This document shows, piece after piece, positions 47,979-58,821 of a stretch of 64,000 nucleotides of DNA (its first letter is position 1; every line of letters begins with the position of its first letter). Location: contig JAUFNR010000078.1 in assembly GCA_031216915.1 (NCBI GenBank), positions 62,001 through 126,000 on the forward strand, in the 5' to 3' direction. Position numbers and translations under genes: made by a program. The notes under the pieces are model-generated. The model was not told the DNA's origin. It worked only from the letters and a program-made list of their open reading frames with translations, and did not search any database. Source of the stretch: Pictodentalium vernedei. Taxonomy: Eukaryota; Mollusca; Scaphopoda; Dentaliida; Dentaliidae.

Positions 47979-48053
47979 AGTTCAATGGTCTATCCATCAA
48001 TCCACCGAATCCTTATAAATTAATGAGAATTCCATCAGCTGTATTGTAATTAC

Positions 48054-48155
48054 CTCAAGTAGATGTGGTAAGCTGCATGCAGCAAGAGCTTTTCTATTTT
48101 CAATAATCATCTGCCTATATTTCTTTACTTCTGGACTTAACTGTTCTTCGGGTTT
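48054..48155 (-). CDS. Internal exon, 34 codons, likely same gene as 32739-33071
   Basis: The minus strand has acceptor ATTTTACAG before 48155 and donor GAG/GTAATT after 48054. The 102-nt exon reads KPEEQLSPEVKKYRQMIIEN and then RKALAACSLPHLLE, with no stop and both borders in phase 0. The highly charged, helical-looking sequence and clean splice sites mark it as a real exon. I do not recognise the domain by itself. It is the nearest exon-like segment upstream of the Mieap-like terminal exon on the same strand, and the phases fit, so the two are probably consecutive exons of one gene, separated by a 15-kb intron filled with mobile elements. A further exon could hide between them, or they could belong to different genes. 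Confidence 0.6.
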
Positions 48156-48515
48156 CTGTAAAATAAATATGATACAATTACAGAGTTTCAGGAGGACTGC
48201 ACTTGATTTTATCAACCAACGATAAAACAAGAGGCTCCTCCTATAGAGCCTTCATTACTTCTAATCCACAGTAATTAAAACTTGGACTTTATCTCCACTT
48301 ACACATTGTTTAATGGTTTTACCTGATCCCTCCCCCAAAGGTATATTCATCAATTTTTTTTTTAATTCTGTGCGGACAGAGAGAGTGCAAGAATTAAATA
48401 TGGTACATGTACAACAATTGGTTTGATTGACAATGACGGAATAAAATTTCCACACATTCAAACTTTCTGTTATTCTCTAAAATTAATAGGAATAAGAAAG
48501 CAGAAAACTGATGTA

Positions 48516-49207
48516 CAGTAGAACCTGTCCACCCAAAAGTGGTCTCTCAAGACAGGTGGTCTCTCATAACAGGTTTCAGGTTTTCTCAAGTCAGTGAATA
48601 AACAACCACAAAATTCAGAAATGGAGAAGAATGGATTCTTGTAATTACTTTGTAGTTGTTCTTTTTTATGAAGTTTCTGTAAAAAATTGAAGATTTTCAA
48701 CACTAATTTATTTTTATAATTTTTATAACAGTCCATTTCAATTTGTTACAAAAAGATTTTCAACACAAATTTATTTTTATTCCTATCTGTCACATTTCAG
48801 GTATGTATGAAATTGTTTATTCAGCAAGAATGCTAATCTTTTCACAGGGGTCTTATAAAAACATCTCAATCTTTAATGGGTTAGCAATTGAAACCCAATT
48901 AAGAGCTTTTAATACTTTCAATTATGTTAGTATAACCACAATGGATTTTCCAATTCCAGAACAGGTAAAAAGTTTTTGTCATGGTTTCTGTCTTCAAAGA
49001 GGCGGTCTCTCAAGACAGGTCCATTATGGCATAAAAATACAAGTTGGTACCAGGTCACAGTGGTCTCTCAAGACAGGTGGTCTCTCAAGACAGGTGGTCT
49101 CCCATAGCAGGTCAATTATAGAGTAAAACCAATTGGTGCCTGGCAGATGTGGTCTCTCAAGACAGGTGGTCTCTCAAGACAGTGATCTCTCAAGACAGGT
49201 TTTACTG
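48516..49207. mobile_element. pogo/Tigger-like MITE with GGTCTCTCAAGACAGG arrays
   Basis: TA at 48514-48515 and 49208-49209. The left end CAGTAGAACCTGTCC and the reversed right end CAGTAAAACCTGTCTTGAG give terminal repeats of at least 14 bp. The motif GGTCTCTCAAGACAGG repeats twice near the left end and about seven times at 49000-49200. The ends are typical of the pogo/Tigger branch of Tc1/mariner. The internal open frame at 48743-49126 reads through these repeats and has no domain. Confidence 0.75.
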
Positions 49208-49209
49208 TA

Positions 49210-49870
49210 CCTCCTCTATTCTTGAACCATGGAAACACTTATATTGGACGGTTTTGAGACCTTTCACAGTTTTAACTCTAGCACAAGCATAAAGAGGGTT
49301 AAAAATATTTGTAGGGCATCATATGAACACTTTCTCAAACATTTTATTGTCGGCTTGGTCTCTCGTAGACAATAACACAACCATAACCCTAACAGAGGTA
49401 TTTGGAGAAATCCTTTTCTGTAATGCTCAAAGGAAAATTAAACTTTTCTTTGACAAAAACTAGTGCAATGCCAAGGGTGGCTATGCACTTGCCCCCAACT
49501 ATCAAGCATGTGTTTCTAGTCATTTATTTTTGTTGATACTGAATTAATAAATATCTTATCTTATCTCCATTAAACCATAGCAGCAATACAGCAGGCCACC
49601 AAATGATGCCCCCCCCCCCCCCCCCCCCCCCACTAACATGTCTTCTAAGTCAGTCCAACTCTGCCAAAAAATAACAGACCAAAACCACTATCAATCCCCA
49701 CCTGTATTATGTGGTTATAAACCTATGTATAAAATTTTGTTTCATTTCGTTCAGTCAAACTGAAGTTTATTTGGACAGATTGATTGATGGATGGATGGAC
49801 AAGGGTAACACTTAAAGCCCCTTTATGAGACTATGTGGCGGAGGCATAAAAAAAATGCGTCTATTTTGTT
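49210..49870. other. Stretch without genes; long poly-C
   Basis: A C-run of about 22 bases lies near 49609-49631. A GATTGATGGATGGATGG run at about 49783 followed by a weak hairpin and GCATAAAAAAA could be the decayed 3' end of another element. Confidence 0.5.
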
Positions 49871-49944
49871 AATGATTTAATTTCTGAAAATACAGAAATT
49901 TTCACTTTCACGGTATCAATCAAAATGGCGGCTTTCAAAGCATC

Positions 49945-50538
49945 ACTTCAAGGTGAATACGAGTCAAATTATCACTGAAAATGATCAGTTTGTTCCAAAA
50001 AGGTTTAATGAAAAGTAAATCTGGTGTTATTGAGTGGATACGGATCATTTATAGCAATAATTCAACATGTATTCACCTTGAATTGATGCATGAAACCTGC
50101 TAGACCAAACATGGCATGAAAGTCCATAATATAAGTTTTTGGTTTGGTATTTGGTAGATTCTTTGAAGGGACGTACCAAACCAAAAACACATATTACAGA
50201 CTTTCAGGCCATGTTTGGACTAGAAACCCGCCAGCTGAATCAGATTAAGACGTTATCTGTTCCGAGTATCAATCAAATCACTTCTGCATTTCAATGATTC
50301 AATGCGCTGTTTACTTTCATGCAACAATTCAAGGTTGAAACGAGTGGAATTATCAGATTCTTATAAAAAGCATATAATATACAGAAAATCTAGTGTTTTT
50401 GAGTGGATACCGAAAATTATCTCACTTGTGACTGACACAAATGATTACTTTCGCTCGTGCAAGCGCTCGTGAAAAATAAACATTTGTCTCGGTCACTCAT
50501 GAGATAATTTTCGATATCCACTCAAAAACACTAGATAT
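49945..50538. mobile_element. Cluster of palindromic MITEs
   Basis: Three inverted repeats are packed here. 49949-50089 is bounded by TCAAGGTGAATA and its inverse. 50103-50150 pairs with 50175-50219 (CCAAACATGGC...GCCATGTTTGG, TTTTTGGTTTGGTA). 50389-50536 is a near-perfect palindrome of about 70-nt arms (TCTAGTGTTTTTGAGTGG with CCACTCAAAAACACTAGA). The first and third are related in direct orientation, so the middle one probably inserted between copies. No coding. Confidence 0.7.
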
Positions 50539-50832
50539 CCTCTATTTATTATTTGTGGCAAATTTTTGGGGAGAGGAGGCAGGTATTTCTACATAAAATA
50601 TTTTTCATTTTCAGCAAAGACACTAAAATATTCTACATACTGAATAGTACTGTTGAGATCACATATATTATCCCAATGTTTCAAAGTAAAACACAGAACA
50701 GAATTCTCGTAGTTTAATATGCACAGGTACCAGGAAAAAATATTTCAGTTCTGCTATTTTATTTATGGCACATCACAATGAAGAACATAAAAAAAGAAAA
50801 TATAAAAATAACAACTTGAATAAGCAGGAACT

Positions 50833-51440
50833 ACCAGAACAAGAGCCCCATAGGACTTAATCGCTCACCTGCCAAAGTGGTTCAAAGAAGTATTTGGGGG
50901 TCACATTCAGTTAGACATGGTTCATCAACACTACAAACAAATGAAGTCGTGAAATTTATGGAAAAACACTAAGGAATGAATCTGAACAAACCTGAGCCTA
51001 ACATGCCCCCCCCCCCCTCCACCCCACCCATAGAGAGCCCAATCATTAAACCAGGGACTCAAATTGAACAAACTTGAATCTGATCCCCCTTGAGATGTTA
51101 TATAACAAATATGAAAGAATTCTGACTAGTGGATTGAAGAAGGTTTTTAACGAAATCTCCTCACATTGCACTAAGTTAAACTTTGGGCCCCAATAGTGAG
51201 CCAAAATATTAATGAAGGAACCCGATTTGAACAAACTTGAATCTGACCCACCTAGAGATGTTGTATACCAAATATGAAAGGATTCTGACTGGTGGATCTG
51301 AAAGTCTTCTTAAACAAGTTGTTCAAAGAAGTATTTTTGGATCACATTCAGCTAATCATGGCTCATCAACACTTCAGAGGCAAGAAGTCATGAAATTATT
51401 ACAGGGGACCTTTTTTTTTTTTTTTACATAATTTCACTCT
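50833..51440 (+). mobile_element. 5' part of another satellite-bearing element
   Basis: ACAAGAGCCCCATAGGACTT then CGCTCACCTG matches the 5' design of the 39838 family, with a weaker palindrome. Units GAATCTGACCCACCTAGAGATG at about 51070 and 51240 are about 165 bp apart. A C-run lies at 51006-51016 and a T-run at 51411-51425. No 3' hairpin found; it appears truncated by the next region. Confidence 0.6.
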
Positions 51441-51539
51441 AATTCCTTCTAAACGCATTTTGTTGCAAATTTCTTTCCCTCTACTTAACTGACCCCCGGG
51501 GGTGGGAAGTGGTGTTGGTGGTCATATGTGTAATTTTTA

Positions 51540-51985
51540 TAATTTTTTTGGGGGGGGGGGGGGGTGGATAAAATCACTCTAAATCTTTCAAAATATATTT
51601 TGCAGCCAAACCTTTTGTTACATCTAACTGTCCCCCATCCCTGATAGTCCCCCATCCCTGATAATGAAGGGAGAGGAGGACATAGGATAAAAACATTTTC
51701 ACATAAAAACACTCTAATTCATCTTGGAACTCAATTTTGAAAAGAAGACACAAAATTTTCAGTCTAACGATTTTTTTTTTCGTCTCAAAATTGAACAAAG
51801 CACATAAAAAACTGGATTTTTTTTCTCTCCAAATTCTGCTTCAAAATTTCCAAGTCAGAACTTGATCTAAAATTTTCAGGCTATAAATTTTTTTTCTTTT
51901 TTGGTCTCAAAATTGAACAAAATACACAAAAAATCCAAAAAAAAATTCGAAATTTGATAAAAAAGTTAAAAAATTTATAGTAATT
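51540..51985. repeat. Diverged A/T-rich repeat, about 110-bp units
   Basis: CGTCTCAAAATTGAACAAA and AAAATTTTCAGTCTAA-like words repeat at about 51730-51950 and again, same orientation, at 57775-57955, i.e. on both outer sides of the composite at 51988-57772. A G-run lies at 51548-51563. Confidence 0.6.
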
Positions 51986-52246
51986 TATATATTTTTTATA
52001 CTTACCAATGACCCAGACTTAGCTGGTGCTAACTCTAAAATATTTAGGGCCAAACACAAATTTTACCCCCCAATCCCCAAAATTTGCATCAAAAACTGAA
52101 AATTACATGTCCTATATGGTCCTCCATACTTTACTCCACTGTGCATGCACAGTGTCAAGGAGGTCTCGAAATTGGCGCAATTATCATTCTTACAACCAGT
52201 GCCTGATAAGCGTTATGTACTCAGCGGGGAGGTATGAGTTCTCAAC

Positions 52247-52596
52247 TCATGGGAGGGCCCTCCCCGTCTGGGTCATTGGTAAGTATAAAAAATATAAATG
52301 ATAAATTAGAAATCTTTTCTGTTCAGCCCAAATGGCATCAAAGTCTGTTTGTGTTCTTTGGTCTTTTGTGTCTTGTTGAATGCTGGCCGATGTCTGCTTG
52401 GGTATTCTCTTCAATGGGGGTAATTTCTTCTGATGTTGGTTTAACATATGTTTGCTTAAATATTCCCGACGTCTGTATGTCGTATTGCATATATTGCATG
52501 TGTGGAAGCCCCCTTGATGATGTACTATTCCGACGTGGCGATAAGTCCAGATTTGTGAGCAAAAGTTGCCCTGCAGGTTTTACAATCAACAGCCAT
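52247..52596 (-). pseudogene. C2H2 zinc-finger fragment
   Basis: From an ATG at 52596, MAVDCKTCRATFAHKSGL begins a C2H2 finger. In a shifted frame, GGFHTCNICNTTYRRREYL then SKHMLNQH completes a textbook C-x2-C-x12-H-x4-H finger at about 52515-52440, followed by KKLPPLKRIPKQTSASIQQ. The two fingers would be continuous but for one missing base near 52545, so the copy is broken. The last 42 bp (about 52296-52345) are nearly identical to 52738-52790 at the end of the Penelope-like remnant. It could be a remnant of a mobile-element accessory gene or of a host gene. No neighbour gives a function. Confidence 0.6.
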
Positions 52597-52737
52597 TTTT
52601 GGTTCAATACTCCACTACGTTCCTCTATAAGACATGTTGCGGAGTAGCAATTATGACGTTATGTTTACGTGACATCTTCTTATTATTATTAGGTGTGGAA
52701 TTTTGGCAAGAGACAGAAAAGTGTAGAAAATTAAAAC

Positions 52738-53351
52738 AATAAATGATAAATTAGAAATCTTTTCTGTTCAGCCCAAATGGTAGCAAAGTTCGTAGGCGGT
52801 ATATCCAATTGATTTCAGTTTGTTTTCTGTGTCCTGTGGCTTGTACTGAGTCGGGATGGACCGACTCAGTAGTTCTTTGAGGGCATATATATTTAAATTG
52901 AAATTCTTTTGGTGCCAGTTGATGTTCGTGACACTCTATGTAAAATTGTATGGATAATCGTGTTCTCAGTTCTCTTACTTTGATGTTCCAAATTTGTTTA
53001 TACAGGGATAAGTTCTCTGGTCTAATGTTGACTATTTTCTTCTTGTTGTGAAGTTCATGGCCAGCCTCCCCCGTTGTTCTTTGACGTTTTTTGGGGGGGA
53101 CTGCTGGAAGATGCGATCATCATTACGTTCGACTCGCTGCTATTCAGACTAAGTAGAGAAGAACTGCCCATGTACATGCTATCCGTGGTGGTTGCTTCTT
53201 CTGCCATCGTGTGTGTTGAGGTTAGGTAAATGCTAATGTATAAAAAATCCAAGAGGTGACACACACGCTCCCCCAATGTTAATGATAAGTGAATGAATTT
53301 ATTTTGCCTGACCGGTTTCGTCTTTTTTAGAATCATCAGAGGTGGCAAACC
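52738..53351 (-). mobile_element. Penelope-like retroelement remnant
   Basis: On the minus strand a leader with a hammerhead-type motif (53301-53351) precedes an open start at 53207 (MAEEATTTDSMYMGSSSL). Further on, the sequence ends in INWIYRLRTLLPFGLN (to about 52766), which matches the C-terminal end of GIY-YIG endonuclease domains in Penelope-like elements. The reverse transcriptase core is missing, so this is an internally deleted copy. Hammerheads in the leader or pseudo-LTR are known for this group and support the call. Confidence 0.6.
53301..53351 (-). ncRNA. Hammerhead ribozyme-like motif (type I)
   Basis: The minus strand carries the core CTGATGA (53339-53333) and GAAA (53319-53316) with the cleavage triplet GTC (53312-53310). 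Stem I pairs ACC-flanked CCT/AGG next to the core and then TTTGC/GCAAA across a 3-nt bulge. Stem II (TCT/AGA) is short and its first pair is a T-C mismatch. Stem III is the minimal AC/GT type. This is the form known from Penelope-like elements. The stem II mismatch may weaken or abolish cleavage. Confidence 0.6.
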
Positions 53352-53400
53352 TTTGAAGCATCTCCCTTATATACTTTATTGATTGTGACGTCATAACAGG

Positions 53401-53660
53401 GTACCCGGCGGGTATTCTGCATGTACCCAACAGGTATATATGATAGTACCCGGCAGATTTTTGTTAGTACCCGGCGGGTATTTTTGATGGTACCCGGCGG
53501 GTATTTTTCGTGTACCCGACGGGTATATGTGGTAATACCCGGCGGGTACGTTTACTGATGCCCGGTGGGTATACAAGTGTACCCGACGGGTAATTTTAGT
53601 AGTACCCGGCGGGTATTTTCAGTGTACCCGGCGGGTATCCCTTGGTGTGACCGACGGATT
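53401..53660. repeat. Array of 12 regularly spaced palindromes TACCCGnCGGGTA
   Basis: Units start at 53401, 53423, 53446, 53467, 53490, 53512, 53535, 53558, 53579, 53602, 53624 and 53647. Spacing is 21-23 bp throughout (mean 22.4). The core GTACCCGGCGGGTA or a near variant is palindromic, while the 8-9 bp spacers differ from unit to unit and are AT-rich. It lies about 190-450 bp upstream of the start of the Penelope-like remnant. The spacing is not a multiple of three, so it is not protein repeats. An operator-like binding array is an inference. Confidence 0.85.
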
Positions 53661-53829
53661 GTTATGTTCCAATTCCTCGGGCACATTACTACAAAAAGGA
53701 CGAGTATTCTGTGTACCCATCGGTGTGAAGTTTCTTATGGTGTTTGTGCGGTTACAAATGGGAGATAGGTATAAAGGTTTTATGTTGATGATTAAAAATC
53801 CATAAAAGAAGAAAATTGCATGAACACCA

Positions 53830-56690
53830 CTTTATTTAAGGAAACGGTTGATGCTGTTGGCTGCGAAGTCTAAGACTTTTTGAGTATTATAGAGGTTTGC
53901 AGTCCCGGTTACGGGAGTGTTGCCTTGATGGCTCCATATTTTGGGGTGCACTGTTTCACAATCTGGGTTGATGATGAAGTTCTCTGAAGCATCAGCAGAA
54001 TGCGATGAGCCAGGTTGAATCACCGTCATGATAAGTTTATCCACAGCGGTGCCAATATCGGAACTATGGGTCGTTTCACTTGGTCCAGATTCTAACGACC
54101 CATAGTTCCGATATTGGCACCGCAGTGGATAAACTTATCACGACGGTGATTCAACCTGGCGAGTTTTTTCACCTTACTTTCCATGTGCGTGGATGTAGCC
54201 AGGGCCGCGTCACATCTAAACAACTCCAGGTTGCCACTAAAAGGGCAGAGTTATACGTGGAGAATGCTATGGCCCTCGAAAGAACTCTTAAGGAGGTTGT
54301 ACATCCTAGAATTCTTTTCCATCGAGACGTAATGATAACGCTCTGGTAAGGTGATCTGCGTACAAAATGCGTCTAAGCTAGCCCTGTTAGACGATATTGT
54401 CGTTTCCAACGTCATGGTTGGAACTGACATAGACGACAGTATAGACAATACTAGGTCTTCGGTCTGGTCGTCTAGACGCAGAGGAACTCTCAGAATGCCC
54501 TGACTGTCCTGCCGTTTCAAATTTATTCCATGAATTGATGAAAGGAAGATGTAGAGCATTTGCCGATAAGAAACCGGACCTGCCCGTTTTGGTAGCAAGT
54601 TATATATAGCGTCATTAACAGTTCAAATGTCCGCGAGACTGGACTGTGACGGAAAGTCTGGGACGATGTCCCTAAACCGCTTAAAGAATTCTGTGTCCAG
54701 TGGCGCTATCAGTCTCTTATACGGCAATGCAACATTTTTGGTCCGGAGGAACAACGTCAGATGATAATGCCGGATGCACTCTATGGCAATTATGTTGTTC
54801 CGAAAGGGAAAATTACAACTCCTCCGAATCCCTTTCGCCATCCTGTCGGACCACTTGTAAATCTTGGTCGTCCATGCCTGAACCTGCAGCATAACGTACT
54901 GACCCAGCTTCCTCCGATAATTCCTGATTCGACAGAGTTTCTGTCGGTTGCTGGGATGCTGCGATAATTTGTGCTATTTGCGATAGCACGTCTGTAACGG
55001 AGGCCTGTGGAGCTGCAGTCTTACAGGATTTAGCCGCTGGAAGCTCCTTGGACGTTGACTTTTATGTGAATGTCCAGAGTATGAAGGCCTCGTATCCTTG
55101 GCTACCGGATGGAGTGACCTGGTCGCCCTGGAATCCCTGGTCGGCGAAATTGGTTGGATATCACTGGTCACATAGCCAAGGTGCAGTCGTGTGTGCTGCC
55201 GTGAGGATGAGGAAGCCGATAGAGCAGTCTCTCTGGACTGTCTATATAACGGAGCATCCCGAGCGGTGGACGTATGCTCCGACTGATCATGAGGAACGTT
55301 ATGTACCACAACATCTGGGCCCAGATGTTGTTGTACGAGAGAGGGACCTCTCTCACTCGCAGCCCGGATGGACCTGGACAAGCTAGGAACCGGACTAATA
55401 GGCTTCCTCCGTACCATCCTCGTATCCGTCATCACTGGGTGCGCACATTGTATTTTATAGTGCTCGTATCACCCAAATCTCCTTTCTGGACTGCAACGGA
55501 CGAACCGGGATGTCAAGCCATTCGGTGAATGGTCGCTACACCGGGCAAGCTAGTGGACGCCAAAGCCGTCGATCCTACTTGGGACCTCTTAGGTAATTGA
55601 CGTATCTGCATGAGCACTTTTACCGCTAGCTCTTTATTTGACTGTGACGACGGAAGCACACTTTTCGAAGACATCACCCTGTTCATGTTCCTCCATGAGG
55701 CCTGTGGAGCCGCGGTCTTGCGTAATTAGCCGCTGGAAGCTCCAGGGATGTTCATTCCTGCATTTATATAATATGCGAATGTCCCAACTGGAAAGGCCTT
55801 GTGTCCTTGGCTAGCGGATGGAGTGACCTGGACGATGTGTATTCCCTGGTCGGCGAAGCAGGAGCTCCAGGGACGTTCATTCCTGCATTTATACAATATG
55901 CGAACGTCCCCTGGAAATTTGTGCTCACATAGCCAAGGTGCGGTCGTGTGCTGCTGTGAGGATGAGGAAGCCAATAGAACAGCCACGTCGGACTCTCTAT
56001 GCGATGGAGCGTCCCGAGCAGGATGAGTGGACGTATGCTCCGACTAACAAACGAACATACAACAACATCGCGGCGCAGATGTTGATGTAAGAGAGAGGGG
56101 GCCTCTCTCGCCCGCAGTCCGGATGGACCTGGATGAGCTAGGAACCGGACTAACAGGCTTCCTCCGTACCATCCTTTGATCCGTCGTCACTGGGTGTGCA
56201 CGTTGTATTTTTATAGTGCTCGTATCACCCAAATCTCCTTCCTGGACCGCAACGGACGAACCCGGCTGCCGAGCCATTGGTCTAATGGTCGCTAAACAGG
56301 GCGAGCTAGCAGACGCCAAAAGCCATCGATCCTACTAGGGACCTCTTAGGCAGTTGACGTATCTGCATGAGCACTTTGCCGCTAACTCTTCATTTGATTG
56401 TGACGACGGAAGCACACTTTAAGAAGACATCACGGAAACATCACCCTGTTCTTGTTCCTCTGAAAAAGAGATTGAAAAACTAGAGTGATCCTGCGGAGAG
56501 AGGACCGGCATGGACCTCTCCCCGCTAACAACATACCGTGACACACGTCTCCAAAATTTTTCATCCCAATTGATGCACACAGAGCAAGGGTTAGTGTGAG
56601 TACACTGACAAAAATTAATACACTGATCATGAGAATGAGAGGAAGATTTCCTCGCATTAGAATTTGAACAATAATCTTTCATTGTGAAAA
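53830..56690 (-). mobile_element. Broken gag-like retroelement, probably DIRS-like
   Basis: A GC-richer block read on the minus strand. Its start (about 56680) has a cysteine/histidine cluster (CQCTHTNPCSVC) followed by DEKFWRRV, as in DIRS-like first frames; downstream segments at about 54890-53840 look gag-like. The middle contains a tandem duplication of about 700 bp (55000-55697 with 55698-56390). It is a fossil with many breaks and not functional. No reverse transcriptase or recombinase was seen in this piece. Confidence 0.5.
54002..54166. repeat. 70-bp inverted repeat with a short spacer
   Basis: 54002-54071 and 54097-54166 pair almost perfectly (for example CACCGTCATGATAAGTTTAT with ATAAACTTATCACGACGGTG), separated by about 25 bp. 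Lies inside the gag-like block, so it is probably a fold-back rearrangement. Confidence 0.85.
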
Positions 56691-57560
56691 ATTACAAACA
56701 GTCATAGTACTCGCACCAAACCTTGAAAACAAAGATACATAATAAAATAATCCATTATAACATTTTGAAAAAATAATTCAAAAAGAAAAAATGTTTTGAA
56801 AAAATTTTTCAGAAGAGCCCAAGTTCCCAAAGGGAATGATGAGGCCAAATGGATCCCAAAAAAGCCTAAGTGTGGACAAATTTTTTAAAACCATTTCAAA
56901 AAATTAATGTAAAACTTACGGACAATATTAATGTATCTTAGTATGAATTGAACTAAGTAGAAGATAAGTAATCACTATCAGAAGTAACCGTTGTCAACAT
57001 AAACAAAAAGTGAACAAAAACCGGAAACATGATTACAGGCACTGGTAAACATGGCCCGAAATCAGTTACCAATTTAAACACTATCTGATGCAAAACAGAG
57101 ACTTCCAGAGAAGAAACTGGAGAACATCAGATGGTAGATGCAGACCAAAATGCCTCAACACCCAAGGGTGAGGACGTAAACATAGGGAAAAACAATATTA
57201 ATTCTGTTACCAAGCCAAAACTCCCAAGAAATTTTAGTAATCAACATTACAAAAAATATATCAAAAGCATGGGAGAATAGCTAGGGGGGAATAAAGGAAA
57301 GGGAGAGAGGAAACACAGATCAACAATGGTACATTCATAGCAAGAATAACAACATCAGGGTCATGCCTCGAAAATAGGTAACATGAAATAATTTTATAAA
57401 AAAAATTATAAGTTACAGTCCTGAACATTTCCTGCCACTGTTTCTTCCTCTCATCCTTCTATTTCCTCCTTAGATCCACAATTTCTCTCAAAATTATGTG
57501 TCTGGCATCATTTAAACTGAGATTTACAAGCACAAATATCAGTGAGATGTTCTGAATTAA
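56691..57560. other. AT-rich stretch, no gene seen
   Basis: No repeats or frames of note; it lies between the gag-like block and the right inverted repeat of the composite. Confidence 0.45.
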
Positions 57561-57975
57561 GGGCCAAACAAAGAATGATAATTGCGCCAATTTCAAGACC
57601 TCCTTGACACTGCGCACGCGCAGTGGAGTAAAGTATAGAGGACCATATAGGACATGTAATTTTTGGTTTTTGATGCAAATTTTGGAGATTGGGGGGTAAA
57701 ATTTGTGTTTGGCCCTAAATATTTTAGAGTTAGCACCAGCTAAGTCTGGGTCATTGGTACAGTATAAAAATTTTCGAAGTCCGAACTGGACCAAAATTTT
57801 TCAGGCTAAAATTTTGGGTTTTTTTTCGTCACAAAATTGAGCAAAAAGCATAAAAAACATAAAAAAAATTTCTTTTCATCCAAAATTTCCAAGTCGGAAC
57901 CAGACCCCACATTTTCAGTCTAAAATTTTTCATTTTTTTTCCGTCTCAAAATACTCAATTTCAACAAACTTGAAT

Positions 57976-58255
57976 CTGACATTTGCAGAATGAGGTCCCC
58001 AGAGGGTGAATTTGATGATGCTATCCAGGCCTGAAAATAAGTAGTCTGACATTTGCAGAAAGAGGTCCCCAGAGAGTGAATTCGATGATGCTATGCAGGC
58101 CTGATCATAAGCAGTCGGACATTTGCAGAATGAGGTCCCCAGATGGTGAATTTGATGATGCTATCCAGGCCTGAAATAAGCAGTTTGATATTTGCAGAAT
58201 GATTTCCCCAGTGGGTGAATTTGATGATGCTATCCCATACAGTGGGCCAATTTAT
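57976..58255. repeat. 69-bp tandem repeat, four units
   Basis: Units beginning TCTGACATTTGCAGAATG or a variant start at 57976, 58045, 58115 and 58184. Related units in the opposite orientation, in palindromic pairs, occur at 60295-60620 on the far side of the element at 58269-60283. Confidence 0.85.
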
Positions 58256-58268
58256 CCCCTGGATACCT

Positions 58269-58623
58269 TGTTACAACCAGTAGTGTATAAATTTACCAGT
58301 AATGTCGAAATCGACCAGTAATGTCGAAAAAATTAACCAGTAATGTCGAAATCAACCAGTAATGTCGAAAAAATCGACCAGTAATGTAAAAATCCGTAAT
58401 GTCGAAAAATTAACCAGTAGTGTCAAAAAGTGTCGACCAAAATGACGATTTTTCGCAAAAATTTCAATATTTTTTCGGGTTGCTCAAATTGTACTTTTGC
58501 CTATATTTATCGACTTTTAACCATTTTCGCGCAAGTTTAAACACATTTACCCCAGCAAATATGGAATTTTATGTTTAACAATTATTTCCCTCTTTCATAT
58601 GCGCAACATATCCCATCCTATTT

Positions 58624-58675
<52 letters not shown>

Positions 58676-58787
58676 CCCTGTCCCTCTGTCTTTGCCCCTA
58701 ACTCTATCTCTCCTTCTCTCTCTTCCCTTCTTTCTCTCTCTATCGCTCTCTCCCTATCCCCTTTTCCCTCTGTCTTTGTCCAACTCT

Positions 58788-58821
<34 letters not shown>

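Larger units (their letters stand above)
51988..57772. mobile_element. Composite block framed by inverted repeats of about 210 bp
   Basis: 51990-52200 reappears inverted at 57562-57772, with shared words such as CCAATGACCCAGACTTAG, GGTCCTCCATACTTTACTCC and GAAATTGGCGCAATTATC. The sequence outside continues in the same orientation on both sides (51730-51985 and 57775-57960), as expected if the block inserted in one repeat. The first 31 bp also recur inverted at 52264-52295, making a 300-bp mini-element at the left edge. Family unknown. The interior is made of retroelement remnants. Confidence 0.6.

Noticed and set aside
48743-49126. 127-codon plus-strand open frame
   Set aside because: Lies inside the pogo-like MITE and reads through its motif array.
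53401-53660. CRISPR array
   Set aside because: Palindromic cores of 13-14 bp with spacers of 8-9 bp do not fit CRISPR dimensions, and the genome is eukaryotic.
55048-55386. Plus-strand open frame of 112 codons
   Set aside because: Antisense to the gag-like fossil and part of a duplicated segment; no recognisable domain.
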